From NCBI RefSeq assembly GCF_900215505.1, contig NZ_LT907844.1:2824501-2888500 (forward strand): a DNA stretch of 64,000 bases, read 5' to 3'. The stretch comes from Cohaesibacter sp. ES.047 (GTDB lineage: Bacteria > Pseudomonadota > Alphaproteobacteria > Rhizobiales > Cohaesibacteraceae). The position numbers and the translations under genes are program-made. The notes beneath the pieces are model-generated. The model was not told the DNA's origin. It made no database searches and worked only from the letters and a program-made list of their open reading frames with translations. Numbering within the stretch: the stretch's first letter is position 1; every line of letters begins with the position of its first letter. Positions 17,872-26,633 of the stretch are shown piece by piece.

Positions 17872-19185
17872 ATGACCGAACCTCTCATTGCGACGGCCTT
17901 GTTGCTGGCGCTTGCCATGTTTCGTGTGCCTATCGCAATCGCCATGATTGTTATTGGTACCATTGGATTTGCGCTTTTGCGCGGGATCAATGCTACTCTG
18001 ATCATGGTTTCAACGACCGCATTCGATACGGTGTTTTCCTATTCCCTTTCGGTTATTCCGCTGTTCATTTTCATGGGCAACCTGCTTGCCTATTCCGGGG
18101 TTGCTTCCGGATTGTTCTCGGCGACCCAGCGTCTTGTTCGCCGTCTGCCGGGCGGGCTGGCAATGGCTGCGGTTTTGTCCTGCGGCGGGTTCTCAGCCGT
18201 ATCTGGGTCATCGCTCGCGACAGCTGCGACAATGTCCAAGGTCGCGATGCCGTCCTTACGCAAATTTGGCTACGCCGACAGCCTGTCCTCTGGGGCAATT
18301 GCAGCAGGTGGTACGCTTGGAATTCTCATTCCGCCATCGGTTATCCTGATCATCTACGGTATCTTGACGGAAAGTGATATCGGGCTGCTCTTTTTGGCTG
18401 GCATCATTCCCGGAATGATCGGGTTGCTGGGTTATGTTCTTGCCGTGTGGGTGGCTGTCAAATTGAACCCTTCGCTGGCGCCGCAATCCTTTGACGTGGA
18501 TGACCATCCGGTCGAAGGGCTTTATGGTGTCATCCTGTCTGTTGCTCTGTTCGCCTTTATCATGATTGGCATCTACGGCGGCTTTTTTACCCCGATCGAA
18601 GCCGCTGGCATGGGCTCTGGTATGGCGCTGGTCATGGTTGTCGTGACTGGTCACGCCAAGGTGCCCGAAGTCTGGCACGCGCTCATGGACACAGCCGAGA
18701 GCACGGCAATGATCTTTCTTGTGATCATCGGCGCGGAGGTCTTCTCAAACTATATCAACCTTGCCGGATTGCCCGATGAACTGGCCTATTTTATCGACTC
18801 TCTTGAGGTCAATGCATGGATCGTCATGGCGTTGATCATCATCATCTATCTGCTTCTTGGGACTGTGCTGGAAAGCCTTTCGATGATCCTGTTGACCGTC
18901 CCCATTTTCTATCCGTTGATGTATCAGCTCGACTTCGGCTTGGAGATTCTGTCCGACACTGAATTTGCCCTGATCTGGTTTGGCATCATTGTGGTGGTCG
19001 TCACCGAAATTTCTCTGATCACGCCGCCCATCGGCATGAATGTCTTCGTACTCAAGGCGACATTGCCGGATGTATCGCTCAAGACGATCTTCAAGGGCAT
19101 CCTGCCGTTCTGGATTGCTGATATTCTGCGGCTTTTGCTGCTGATCTTTTTTCCGGCGATATCGTTGTTGTTGGTCGCCGGCTAA
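17872..19185 (+). CDS. dctM: TRAP transporter large permease (DctM)
   Basis: A 437-residue, strongly hydrophobic DctM subunit with about 12 membrane segments. Diagnostic stretches include SVIPLFIFMGNLLAYSGVASGLF, GGFSAVSGSSLATAATMSKVAMP, AAGGTLGILIPPSVILIIYG and ITPPIGMNVFVLK. The ATG at 17872 directly follows the dctQ stop; the upstream ATG at 17833 is in another frame inside dctQ. hpaD follows after a 61-bp gap with its own GAGGGAGGAAA site. Confidence 0.93.
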   Translation: MTEPLIATALLLALAMFRVPIAIAMIVIGTIGFALLRGINATLIMVSTTAFDTVFSYSLSVIPLFIFMGNLLAYSGVASGLFSATQRLVRRLPGGLAMAAVLSCGGFSAVSGSSLATAATMSKVAMPSLRKFGYADSLSSGAIAAGGTLGILIPPSVILIIYGILTESDIGLLFLAGIIPGMIGLLGYVLAVWVAVKLNPSLAPQSFDVDDHPVEGLYGVILSVALFAFIMIGIYGGFFTPIEAAGMGSGMALVMVVVTGHAKVPEVWHALMDTAESTAMIFLVIIGAEVFSNYINLAGLPDELAYFIDSLEVNAWIVMALIIIIYLLLGTVLESLSMILLTVPIFYPLMYQLDFGLEILSDTEFALIWFGIIVVVVTEISLITPPIGMNVFVLKATLPDVSLKTIFKGILPFWIADILRLLLLIFFPAISLLLVAG

Positions 19186-19246
19186 CAACCAGGTTGCGGC
19201 ATAGAGGCAACATCTATCGCCATTCACCATAGAGGGAGGAAAACCT

Positions 19247-20101
19247 ATGGGTAAAATCGTATTGGCCGCCAAGGTCACTCATGTGCCAACCATGGTCATG
19301 TCCGAACAGGACGGAAACTTGAAAGGCTGCAGGCAGGCCGCAATTGACGGGCACGCAGAGATCGGCCGTCGTGCACGAGAAGCCGGAGCGGACACATTTG
19401 TTGTGCTCGACACCCATTGGCTGGTCAACGCGGCTTATCATGTCAACGCCAATCATCGCTTCAAAGGCATATTCACGTCCCATGAGTTTCCCCAGTTCAT
19501 CAAGGATCTGCCGTATGAATATGCGGGGAATGCAGCCCTTGGTGACCTCATAGCGGAAACCGCGCGCGAAGACGATGTCTACACACTCAGCCATCAGGTC
19601 GATAGTCTTGATCTCGAGTATGGCACACTGGTGCCCATGCGCTACATGAATGCAGATGGCGCTCTGAAAGTCGTTTCCGTCGCAGCCATGTGTACCGTGC
19701 ACAGCTTTGAAAGCTCGCGCAGGTTGGGACTGGCGATCCGCAAGGCGATTGAGAAGTCCGATTCAAAGGTTGCGCTGATCGCTTCCGGCTCTCTCAGCCA
19801 CCAGATCTGGCCCAATGATATCTACGCGGAGAACAACGGCACCTTTACCATTTCCTCGAAATTCAATGAAGTGGTGGATCGCCGCGTTCTGGAGATGTGG
19901 CAAAATGGAGAGAATGAGCTCTTCCTCGATATGCTGCCGGACTATGCCAAATACTGTGACGGTGAGGGCGATATGCACGACACCATCATGCTGTTCGGCG
20001 CGCTTGGCTGGAAGGATTATAAGGGGAGGGGTGAGGTGGTCACCGACTATTTCCCTTCGTCCGGCACCGGCCAAACCAATGTCGTTTTTTCTCTCGACTG
20101 A
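19247..20101 (+). CDS. hpaD: 3,4-dihydroxyphenylacetate 2,3-dioxygenase, LigB type (type II/III extradiol)
   Basis: A 284-residue LigB-fold extradiol dioxygenase, close in sequence to E. coli HpaD. Shared features are MGKIVLAAKVTHVPTM with the first Fe-ligand His12, the second His in VLDTHWLVNAAYHV, LEYGTLVPMRYMN, IASGSLSHQIW and ITDYFPSSGTGQTN-like VTDYFPSSGTGQTNVVF. It should cleave homoprotocatechuate, the same reaction expected of the unrelated VOC-type enzyme at 12.2 kb. It follows dctM on the same strand, and the operon seems to end after it. Confidence 0.93.
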   Translation: MGKIVLAAKVTHVPTMVMSEQDGNLKGCRQAAIDGHAEIGRRAREAGADTFVVLDTHWLVNAAYHVNANHRFKGIFTSHEFPQFIKDLPYEYAGNAALGDLIAETAREDDVYTLSHQVDSLDLEYGTLVPMRYMNADGALKVVSVAAMCTVHSFESSRRLGLAIRKAIEKSDSKVALIASGSLSHQIWPNDIYAENNGTFTISSKFNEVVDRRVLEMWQNGENELFLDMLPDYAKYCDGEGDMHDTIMLFGALGWKDYKGRGEVVTDYFPSSGTGQTNVVFSLD

Positions 20102-20247
20102 TTTGGCGACTTAAAGAAAAACAGCTGCGTGGGACATGGGGCTCAGGCCGATACGCAAGTGAAGACCTGAGCAGATGGCGTTCGTGCAATCTCGTTCAGG
20201 TCAGCATTCGAGCGAACTCGGCGAATTTCAGCAAACGTGAGTCAGAG

Positions 20248-20355
20248 TCACTTTGCATCCTGTTTCATACCCCGAACCTTGGTCGCCAGAAAGATCTCGT
20301 CTCGGGCGACGAGGATGCCGTGATCCCAGCTGGTCCTCCTGTAAGCGAGGGTGTT
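20248..20355 (-). pseudogene. possible C-terminal gene remnant in the hpaD-hydroxylase gap
   Basis: On the minus strand a frame ending at 20248 reads NTLAYRRTSWDHGILVARDEIFLATKVRGMKQDAK and has the look of a protein C-terminus. No start or upstream part was found. I cannot name the family. The remaining gap (20102-20500) shows no other gene. It may be debris left when the hydroxylase gene was added. Confidence 0.25.
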
Positions 20356-20443
20356 GTTCTTTAAGCAGGTCTGGGGCGTTCGCTGTTTGACAAGCAGAAC
20401 CTATGCAGCAGAAGCGCCCATCCAAAGCTGCGTTTTAGTTTAG

Positions 20444-20455
20444 TTAACATATGAA
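20444..20455 (+). promoter_or_regulatory. degenerate HpaR-type operator before the hydroxylase
   Basis: TTAACATATGAA matches the TTAACATGTTAA consensus at 10 of 12 positions. It lies 45 bp ahead of the hydroxylase ATG. The half-site TTAACAT is intact, so weaker binding by the same regulator is plausible. Confidence 0.4.
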
Positions 20456-20500
20456 ATAAGTTCGCCAACAGAAAGCGGCAATGATTTAGGAGGAGAATTC

Positions 20501-22441
20501 ATGCAATTTCATCTAAATGGCTTCAAACCGGGCAATTATCAAGTTCCGGATGCCGCAAGGAAACCATACCCGAATCCTCCGGTCGAAGATCTGCCGGCCC
20601 AAGTCGACGTGCTGATCGTGGGGACCGGCCCGGCCGGGTTGACCATGGCGCGCCAGATGAGCGAGTTTGCTGACATTACAACTTGTATTGTCGACAAAGA
20701 GCCGGGCCCGCTTCTGTTCGGACGTGCTGATGGCATTTCTTCGCGCACGATGGAAATTATGGAAGCGTTCAACAGCAGCGAAATGGTCGTGAAAGAAACC
20801 TATCAGCTGAAGCAAAATACATTTTGGGAACCGGATCCGGAAAACCCTCAGAACATCAAGCTGACCCATAAAATCCCTGATGCGAGGGCCGGACTGTCCG
20901 AGTTTACCCACGGGATCGTCAATCAGGCGCGCCTTCATGAGCTCTTGCTGGATGGTATGGAAAATTCGATCGCTGCTCTGCGCCCCCACTATTGCCGTGA
21001 GCTGGTTAAATTGGAGACAGACGACAGCCTGACACAGGATCTGGATGCGTACCCGATCACCGCCACATTCAAGCGCACCGATAAAGAGGGCAACGAAGCA
21101 GAAGAGGTCATCAAGGCCCGTTATGTCGTCGGATGCGATGGGGCGAGAAGCAGCGTACGCAAAGCATTGGAGATTCCGCTTCAGGGGGAATCTGCCAACA
21201 AGGCCTGGGGCGTCATGGACCTTCTTCTCAAAACGGATTTCCCCTATATCCGCGTGAAGAGTTTCCTTCAATCCCACGACCACGGGGCCGTTATGACGAT
21301 TCCACGGGAAGGCGGATATCTATGCCGGTTTTATGTGGAATTGGATTTTCTCGGCAAAGACAAACGCGTGGCGGATGTCAAACTGACCGAGCAAGATCTG
21401 ATCGCCAAGGCGCAGAAGGTTTTTCACCCATATAAGCTCGATGTGAAAGAGGTGGCCTGGTGGTCAATCTACGAGGTGGGCCAACGCATTGCAGAACGCT
21501 TTGACAACCGACCAAGTGGCAGTTCTGATGGCATCATTCCCCGTGCGTTCGTAGCCGGAGATGCATGTCACACCCATAGCCCGAAGGGCGGATGGGGATT
21601 GAACACATCCCTGCCGGATACTTTCAATCTTGGATGGAAACTGGCTGCCGTTCTGCAAGGGCGCAGCGATCCCAAACTCTTGAGCACCTATGCCACGGAG
21701 CGCCGCAAGGTTGCGCAGCAACTGATTGATGCTGATCGTGAGTTGTCGAAACTGGTTGCCACCCGCCCTGCCACCGGTGAAGCGTCCGAGCAATCCAAGA
21801 TTGATACCGCCAAGATCGAGGCTTTTATGAAGCGTCAAAGCGGCTTTGTGGCAGGGACGTCCATCGAGTACTACCCCTCATACATTTGCACCGGGCAGGA
21901 AAATCAGGAATTGGCCACCGGCTTTAAAATCGGTCAGCGGTTCCACTCCGCAGAAGCGACGCGTGTGGCGGATGGCCGGAGCCAGCATCTGGGTCATCTG
22001 GTCAAGGCGGACGGACGTTGGCGCCTGTTTGTATTTGGCGACAGCCAATCTCCTATGGAGCCGACTTCAGCGTCTGCCCGGTTGGTAGAGTTTCTTGCCA
22101 ATGATGAAAACTCGCCGGTGAAGAAATATACGCAGAAAGGGGCGGATATAGACGCGGTCATCGACACCTATGCCGTCTTCCAGCAACAGGATTTGTCCAT
22201 GCACGACCTGCCGGACTTCCTGTGGCCAGCAAAAGGCAAATACGGGCTGCGAGATTACGAGAAAGTGTTCCAATCCGATACAGACAAGGACATCTACGAG
22301 ATGCGCGGTATTGATCGGTCTCGGGGCTGTGTTGTGGTGGTCAGACCAGACCAGCACATTGCGGCCATCCTGCCTCTCGCCGCGCATGGACAACTCACGG
22401 AGTTCTTTGATGTGTTCATGCTCGATCAGCGAGGGCAGTAA
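20501..22441 (+). CDS. FAD-dependent aromatic hydroxylase (phenol 2-monooxygenase / MobA-like)
   Basis: A 646-residue class A flavoprotein hydroxylase. The Rossmann motif VGTGPAGLTMARQ is at about 39-51 and the DG motif GCDGARSSVRKAL at about 211-223. The GD motif AGDACHTHSPKGGWGLNTSLPDTFNLGWKL is near residue 350. A C-terminal thioredoxin-like dimerisation domain (about 460-640) is typical of phenol hydroxylase and 3-hydroxybenzoate 4-hydroxylase. In this cluster it most likely makes homoprotocatechuate from 3- or 4-hydroxyphenylacetate, replacing the two-component HpaBC; this is inference. GGAGGAGAATTC precedes the ATG. A 9-bp hairpin (22474-22482 with 22499-22507) follows. Confidence 0.82.
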   Translation: MQFHLNGFKPGNYQVPDAARKPYPNPPVEDLPAQVDVLIVGTGPAGLTMARQMSEFADITTCIVDKEPGPLLFGRADGISSRTMEIMEAFNSSEMVVKETYQLKQNTFWEPDPENPQNIKLTHKIPDARAGLSEFTHGIVNQARLHELLLDGMENSIAALRPHYCRELVKLETDDSLTQDLDAYPITATFKRTDKEGNEAEEVIKARYVVGCDGARSSVRKALEIPLQGESANKAWGVMDLLLKTDFPYIRVKSFLQSHDHGAVMTIPREGGYLCRFYVELDFLGKDKRVADVKLTEQDLIAKAQKVFHPYKLDVKEVAWWSIYEVGQRIAERFDNRPSGSSDGIIPRAFVAGDACHTHSPKGGWGLNTSLPDTFNLGWKLAAVLQGRSDPKLLSTYATERRKVAQQLIDADRELSKLVATRPATGEASEQSKIDTAKIEAFMKRQSGFVAGTSIEYYPSYICTGQENQELATGFKIGQRFHSAEATRVADGRSQHLGHLVKADGRWRLFVFGDSQSPMEPTSASARLVEFLANDENSPVKKYTQKGADIDAVIDTYAVFQQQDLSMHDLPDFLWPAKGKYGLRDYEKVFQSDTDKDIYEMRGIDRSRGCVVVVRPDQHIAAILPLAAHGQLTEFFDVFMLDQRGQ

Positions 22442-22629
22442 GATTTGTCGGCGTGAACTGTCGTCTATTGGGCATGCAGATCTCTTCAGATAGGAGGGGA
22501 TCTGCATGATATGGCCCTTGCTTTTGCAATGAGCCTAGAGGGGCGTTGGCCTTTCGCCTGCCTCGTCTATTCCCTGGTATTCTTGCGGTTTTAACCACCT
22601 TTCTCAGTGTCATAGCTCTACAGCGAAGG

Positions 22630-22662
22630 TTGACATTGCCCAATTTTAAATTAACATGTTAA
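22630..22662 (+). promoter_or_regulatory. dctP promoter with HpaR-type palindromic operator
   Basis: TTGACA at 22630-22635 and the perfect palindrome TTAACATGTTAA at 22651-22662 repeat the architecture seen before hpaF, with nearly the same spacing. The site lies about 90 bp before the dctP start. The rest of the 312-bp gap holds no gene that I can see. Confidence 0.6.
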
Positions 22663-22753
22663 GTATTAAGTCAGAGGGAGCTTGTTGTGTGTGTACGAGG
22701 AGAGGAACTCGTGAACACACGGCTTTCCAACTGACAATCTGGGAGGAACAGAC

Positions 22754-23776
22754 ATGAACATTTTTAAACGCACCATTCTTGCCGGGGCTGGTCTTGCCGC
22801 CACTCTGGCAGCCATGCCCGCTTTCGCAGCAACTGAGCTTGTCTTGTCAAGCTGGCTGCCGCCGCGCCATCAACTTGTCGTGGGGGCGATCAAGCCTTGG
22901 GCAAAACAGGTCGAAGAGGTCACCGAAGGCCGTGTGACCATCCGCGTGTTGACAAAACCGCTCGGCGCACCGCCCGCACATTTTGATATGGCACGTGATG
23001 GTGTCGCTGATATCACCTATGGTCTGCACAGCTTTATAAGCGATGGGCGGTTTCTCCGCTCACGCGTCGGTCAGTTTTCTTTCCTTGGTGATGATGCCGT
23101 GACCGTGTCGAAAAATTTCTGGACCATTTACACCGAAGACCTTGATGCCGCGGCTGAACACGAAGGCACGCACGTCCTTGGTCTTTTCACCCACGGCCCG
23201 GGTGCGCTGTTGTCCAAAGACAGACATTTCGAAGCTGCGAATGATTTCTCCGGCTTCAAAGTACGGACACCGGGCGGCTACCCAGCCGACCTGCTAAAGG
23301 GTATGGGCGCCACCACGCTGTTTATGTCCTCGGGCGAGGTTTATGAAAAGCTGACGCGCGGCGTGATTGACGGTGTTTGCATGCCGCTTGACTCGCTTCT
23401 GGCCTTCAAACTCGAAAAACATCTCACTGATGTAATGACCGTCAGTGGCGGGCTTTACAATACCTCCTGGTTCCTTGTTATGAACCAAGCGAAATGGGAA
23501 GGTATTTCCCCTGAAGATCAGGAGGCAATCATGTCCGTTTCCGGTCTGGCCTTCTCGGAGCTGGCGGGCAAAGCATGGGACGAGAAAGATGCAGAGGGCT
23601 TCGAAGCAGCCAGCGATGCCGGGATCAATGTCTATCCGGCAAATGACGCGGTGCTTGATCATCTCCTGTCCGTTGCCACCCCGTTGGAAGAGGCATGGGT
23701 TGAAGCGGTCAAAGCACAAGGGTTCGACGCTGCAGGCGCATTAGCCGATATGCAGACCGCGAAGCCTTCTAAATAG
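22754..23776 (+). CDS. dctP: TRAP transporter substrate-binding protein (DctP)
   Basis: A 340-residue periplasmic binding protein with a signal peptide ending AMPAFAATE (cut near residue 24). Family marks include LSSWLPPRHQLVVGAIKPWAKQVEE, DMARDGVADITYGLHSF, GFKVRTPGGYPADLLKGMGATTLFMSSGEVYEKLTRGVIDGVCMP and the NQAKWEGISPEDQEAI helix. The conserved Arg in KVRTP normally binds the substrate carboxylate. It stands alone, 3.6 kb from dctQM, under its own operator. It probably serves DctQM, whose original dctP is a relic. Confidence 0.92.
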   Translation: MNIFKRTILAGAGLAATLAAMPAFAATELVLSSWLPPRHQLVVGAIKPWAKQVEEVTEGRVTIRVLTKPLGAPPAHFDMARDGVADITYGLHSFISDGRFLRSRVGQFSFLGDDAVTVSKNFWTIYTEDLDAAAEHEGTHVLGLFTHGPGALLSKDRHFEAANDFSGFKVRTPGGYPADLLKGMGATTLFMSSGEVYEKLTRGVIDGVCMPLDSLLAFKLEKHLTDVMTVSGGLYNTSWFLVMNQAKWEGISPEDQEAIMSVSGLAFSELAGKAWDEKDAEGFEAASDAGINVYPANDAVLDHLLSVATPLEEAWVEAVKAQGFDAAGALADMQTAKPSK

Positions 23777-23796
23777 TGTAACCCGAAGTACCACAC

Positions 23797-23823
23797 AAAG
23801 GCAGGGGACGTGCAACTGCCTTT
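23797..23823 (+). terminator. hairpin after dctP
   Basis: AAAGGCAG (23797-23804) and CTGCCTTT (23816-23823) form an 8-bp stem around an 11-base loop, 20 bp after the dctP stop. The T run after it is weak (TTTGTTG). It would end the hpa regulon. From here to 24106 no gene is seen. Confidence 0.5.
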
Positions 23824-24106
23824 GTTGCCAAGCGTTCGACCAAAAGCTGTGATTTAGGGTTTTGGCCGAACGCTCCAAGCCTACGTAATCGGGCTACCAC
23901 TTATGCCGGCTTGAGCGAGCCGCCAAGCGTCAAGCGTATCCGTGGCGGTTCGCGCAACCGAGTTTGAAAGCCAACCACGATAGCCATTTGGAAACCTCCT
24001 GTGGCTGTCATGTCCGCTGCGGTTCATTTCAACTCTGCTGAAAGCCAAACCCAAGGCGATTTTGGCTGGCTTCCAGCGGGTGACTATGCTTTTGCTGTCG
24101 CTTAAA

Positions 24107-25360
24107 TCAGGTGAACATGTAGGCGCCTATATAAGAGCCCTTCTGTGGGGCTGGAGGGGCGAAAAAGATCGCTGACCCGATGTGAGATATATATTCGTTG
24201 AGGCGGTCCAGTGATCCCAGCCGGCTCTGAATTGCCTCGAAAATGGCTGGGTCATTCTGATAGCTGACAAAGTGCAGCCCTGCATCCAGCATCCCGACTT
24301 CGTTGATACCGTCCGTATAATTGTAGGACCGGCGCAAAAGCTTGAGCCCTCCCATGTTTTCATGCGCTGCAAGGCTCATGTGCGACGTCTTCGGTATGAC
24401 CGTGTCGCCATTTTTCTTCACGGCCTCGAAATCGGGTTCGTCAAACTCATGCTCTCCGGAAAGAGGAGCGCCGGACACCTTGAAACGTCCAAATACGTCA
24501 TTCTGGTCATCAACACGGTCCGTGTCCCAGCTTTCGATAAACATCCGAACCTTGCGGGAGACCATATAGGAGCCGTCATGCTGCCATTCTGGACCATCCT
24601 TGATCCAGACAAAGCGGTCATAATCGTCCTGTGTGGTGATGTTGCGCGTGCCATCCCGAAAGCCGAGCAGATTGCGCGGAGTGGTCTGCCCCGGTCCTGC
24701 GGATGCACGGCCAAAGCCCATGATTGCCCAACGGGTGGAGGCCACACCCGCGGCCTTGGCGATGCGCGCCAGAATGCGAACGGCGTGATAGGTAACCTGC
24801 GGGTCATCCGCACAGGCTTGTACGGCCAGATCGCCGCCAGAAAGCTCGGCCTTCAGGGCATCTCCGGGCAGATCATGGAGTGAGCGCATCAGGGGCGGCT
24901 TATAGGCATCAAGCCCCTTGACGTCAGAAAAGACCTTCGGGCCGAGCCCGACTGTGACGGTGAGCGATGCCGGGCCCAGATCAAGCGCCTCTCCGGTCTC
25001 CAGAACCACAGCATTGTCCCGCTCCGGATCCACAAGGCCGACCGGTTTGCCCGCCATCATCTGCGCGATGGCGGCCGACCATCGGGCGAGCAGGATCTGG
25101 ATATCTCGCGGGTTCAATGACGTAAGGTTGAACGTCATGAACTGGGAATAGCGCTGAGGAGCTGTTTGAATGCCTGCCTGAGGCCCTTCGCCATAAAAGG
25201 CATAGGACTTGCCCAGGTCGACGTGGTCATCGGGCACCGCTGCCGAAGCTTGGGTCGTTTTGGCGACAACGGCTCCCAAGGGTGCGGCTGCCGCAGCCCC
25301 GAGCAGATTGCGCCGCGACAAACCCGTCTTCGGGGTTGAAAGTTTTTTCTTACTAGTCAT
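24107..25360 (-). CDS. efeB: deferrochelatase/DyP-type peroxidase EfeB
   Basis: A 417-residue haem peroxidase exported by the Tat path: the signal shows LSRRNLLGAAAAAPLGAVVA. The DyP signature GFRDGTRN (distal Asp and Arg region) is followed by a C-terminal haem-ligand region around HMSLAAHENMGG. EfeB peroxidises ferrous iron or takes iron from haem and hands it to EfeO. It is last in the efeUOB operon, 76 bp after efeO. A perfect 10-bp hairpin lies in that gap. AAAGGAA precedes the ATG. Confidence 0.93.
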   Translation of the reverse strand: MTSKKKLSTPKTGLSRRNLLGAAAAAPLGAVVAKTTQASAAVPDDHVDLGKSYAFYGEGPQAGIQTAPQRYSQFMTFNLTSLNPRDIQILLARWSAAIAQMMAGKPVGLVDPERDNAVVLETGEALDLGPASLTVTVGLGPKVFSDVKGLDAYKPPLMRSLHDLPGDALKAELSGGDLAVQACADDPQVTYHAVRILARIAKAAGVASTRWAIMGFGRASAGPGQTTPRNLLGFRDGTRNITTQDDYDRFVWIKDGPEWQHDGSYMVSRKVRMFIESWDTDRVDDQNDVFGRFKVSGAPLSGEHEFDEPDFEAVKKNGDTVIPKTSHMSLAAHENMGGLKLLRRSYNYTDGINEVGMLDAGLHFVSYQNDPAIFEAIQSRLGSLDRLNEYISHIGSAIFFAPPAPQKGSYIGAYMFT

Positions 25361-25400
25361 GGTCTGATGTTCCTTTTGGAGCAGGTCTCGCAGGGCCGGA

Positions 25401-25427
25401 AAGGCTGCCGGGGGACACGGCAGCCTT
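25401..25427 (-). promoter_or_regulatory. perfect hairpin in the efeO-efeB gap
   Basis: AAGGCTGCCG (25401-25410) and CGGCAGCCTT (25418-25427) are exact complements with a 7-base loop. No T run follows on the minus strand, so partial attenuation or mRNA end protection is more likely than full termination. It would lower EfeB relative to EfeUO. Confidence 0.45.
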
Positions 25428-25436
25428 AGGGCGCAA

Positions 25437-26633
25437 TCAGTCAGCGGTTGCGACTTTTTCCGCGATACGGGAAAGAGGCTCCTGCAGTGACTGGATTGCC
25501 TGGCTCAGTTTGACGGTGTCTTCCGCTCTCAGCTCGTCGGAATAGAGCTTGTAGCCACCGGGAACAGAGGCATCCCGATATCCGTCCAGAAGGGTCCGGA
25601 CCTTTTCAAACTCTGCGCTGACCCGCTTGGACAGATCGGCGTCGATTTTTTCCATGCCCGGCTGCAGATAGGCAAAAGCCTGCTGCGCGCCCTCCACATT
25701 GCCCGCAAAATCGAGCATATCGAAGTGGCTGTAGGCTTCTTCCTCGCCGGTGATCTTGGTGTTCTGAACCTCTTCGAGCAGGTCCGCTGCACCATTGGCC
25801 AGATCTTCAGGCAGATACTCAAGGGTCGGAGACACGTCGTCGAGCAGCTGCACATTCTTGAGCAACTCGGCAGCATAGGCCTTGGTCTGATCCGTGATCT
25901 TGCCCGCCTCGAACAGATCCCGTTCGATGGCGTGGTATCCATGCCAGCCAACTTCGGGGTCGATATTGGAGGCACGCATATCGATCAGATAGTCAAGATT
26001 GCCGTGGTTGTCTGTCGCGTCAAAGCCATCGAGCACGAAGCCGTCGACATCGGATTCAACGCGTTCATAAAATGGGCGCGCCAGCGGATAGTCGTGTTTG
26101 GCTTTTTCAAGATCGCCTGCATCGATGTCGTCCTTGAGGCGGGAAACGGCAACAACCATGGCGTCGATCGTTTCATTGACATATTGGGCGTAGCCGTCGG
26201 TGCCTTCTTCAAGGATCTTGGAGATCGTGCCGGTTGGGCGCGGAGCTGCCTCACCGGTTACGCTGAAAGCAACCTTGTCTTCTTTCGCACCCGGGCAATA
26301 GATTTCATAATTGCCGCCACCAAGGGTGACCGTGAAGGCCACAGTCGGTAGGCCCGGAGCAAGGTTTTCCTTCTCCCCGATAATGCGGTTGCCGTTCAGC
26401 AATTCGACTTCGGTGAGAGCCGTGGCTGTCTTGTTGGTAACGGAGAAGGTGACGGGACCTGCCTCGACGCTGGATTTGTCGAGCACACAGGCACCGCCAT
26501 TGTCATCTGTCAGGGTGACGGCAACCTGTTCGACTTCCGCGGCTGCAAGTGCGCTGCTTAAGCCGCCGAGGATCAGAAACGTGGATAGGGATGTGGTGGC
26601 AAGAATGGTTTTGGATAAAGAATTACGCTGCAT
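25437..26633 (-). CDS. efeO: iron uptake protein EfeO (cupredoxin plus M75 domain)
   Basis: A 398-residue periplasmic protein. Residues 1-31 form a signal peptide (MQRNSLSKTILATTSLSTFL...SALAAA). An EfeO-type cupredoxin domain covers about 32-130. The M75 imelysin-like domain fills the rest and has the metal-binding HxxE motif in WHGYHAIERDLFE. It receives iron and passes it to the EfeU permease. The ATG at 26633 overlaps the end of efeU by 11 bp and has AAAGGACATC upstream. The in-frame ATG at 26735 would lie deep inside efeU. Confidence 0.93.
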   Translation of the reverse strand: MQRNSLSKTILATTSLSTFLILGGLSSALAAAEVEQVAVTLTDDNGGACVLDKSSVEAGPVTFSVTNKTATALTEVELLNGNRIIGEKENLAPGLPTVAFTVTLGGGNYEIYCPGAKEDKVAFSVTGEAAPRPTGTISKILEEGTDGYAQYVNETIDAMVVAVSRLKDDIDAGDLEKAKHDYPLARPFYERVESDVDGFVLDGFDATDNHGNLDYLIDMRASNIDPEVGWHGYHAIERDLFEAGKITDQTKAYAAELLKNVQLLDDVSPTLEYLPEDLANGAADLLEEVQNTKITGEEEAYSHFDMLDFAGNVEGAQQAFAYLQPGMEKIDADLSKRVSAEFEKVRTLLDGYRDASVPGGYKLYSDELRAEDTVKLSQAIQSLQEPLSRIAEKVATAD

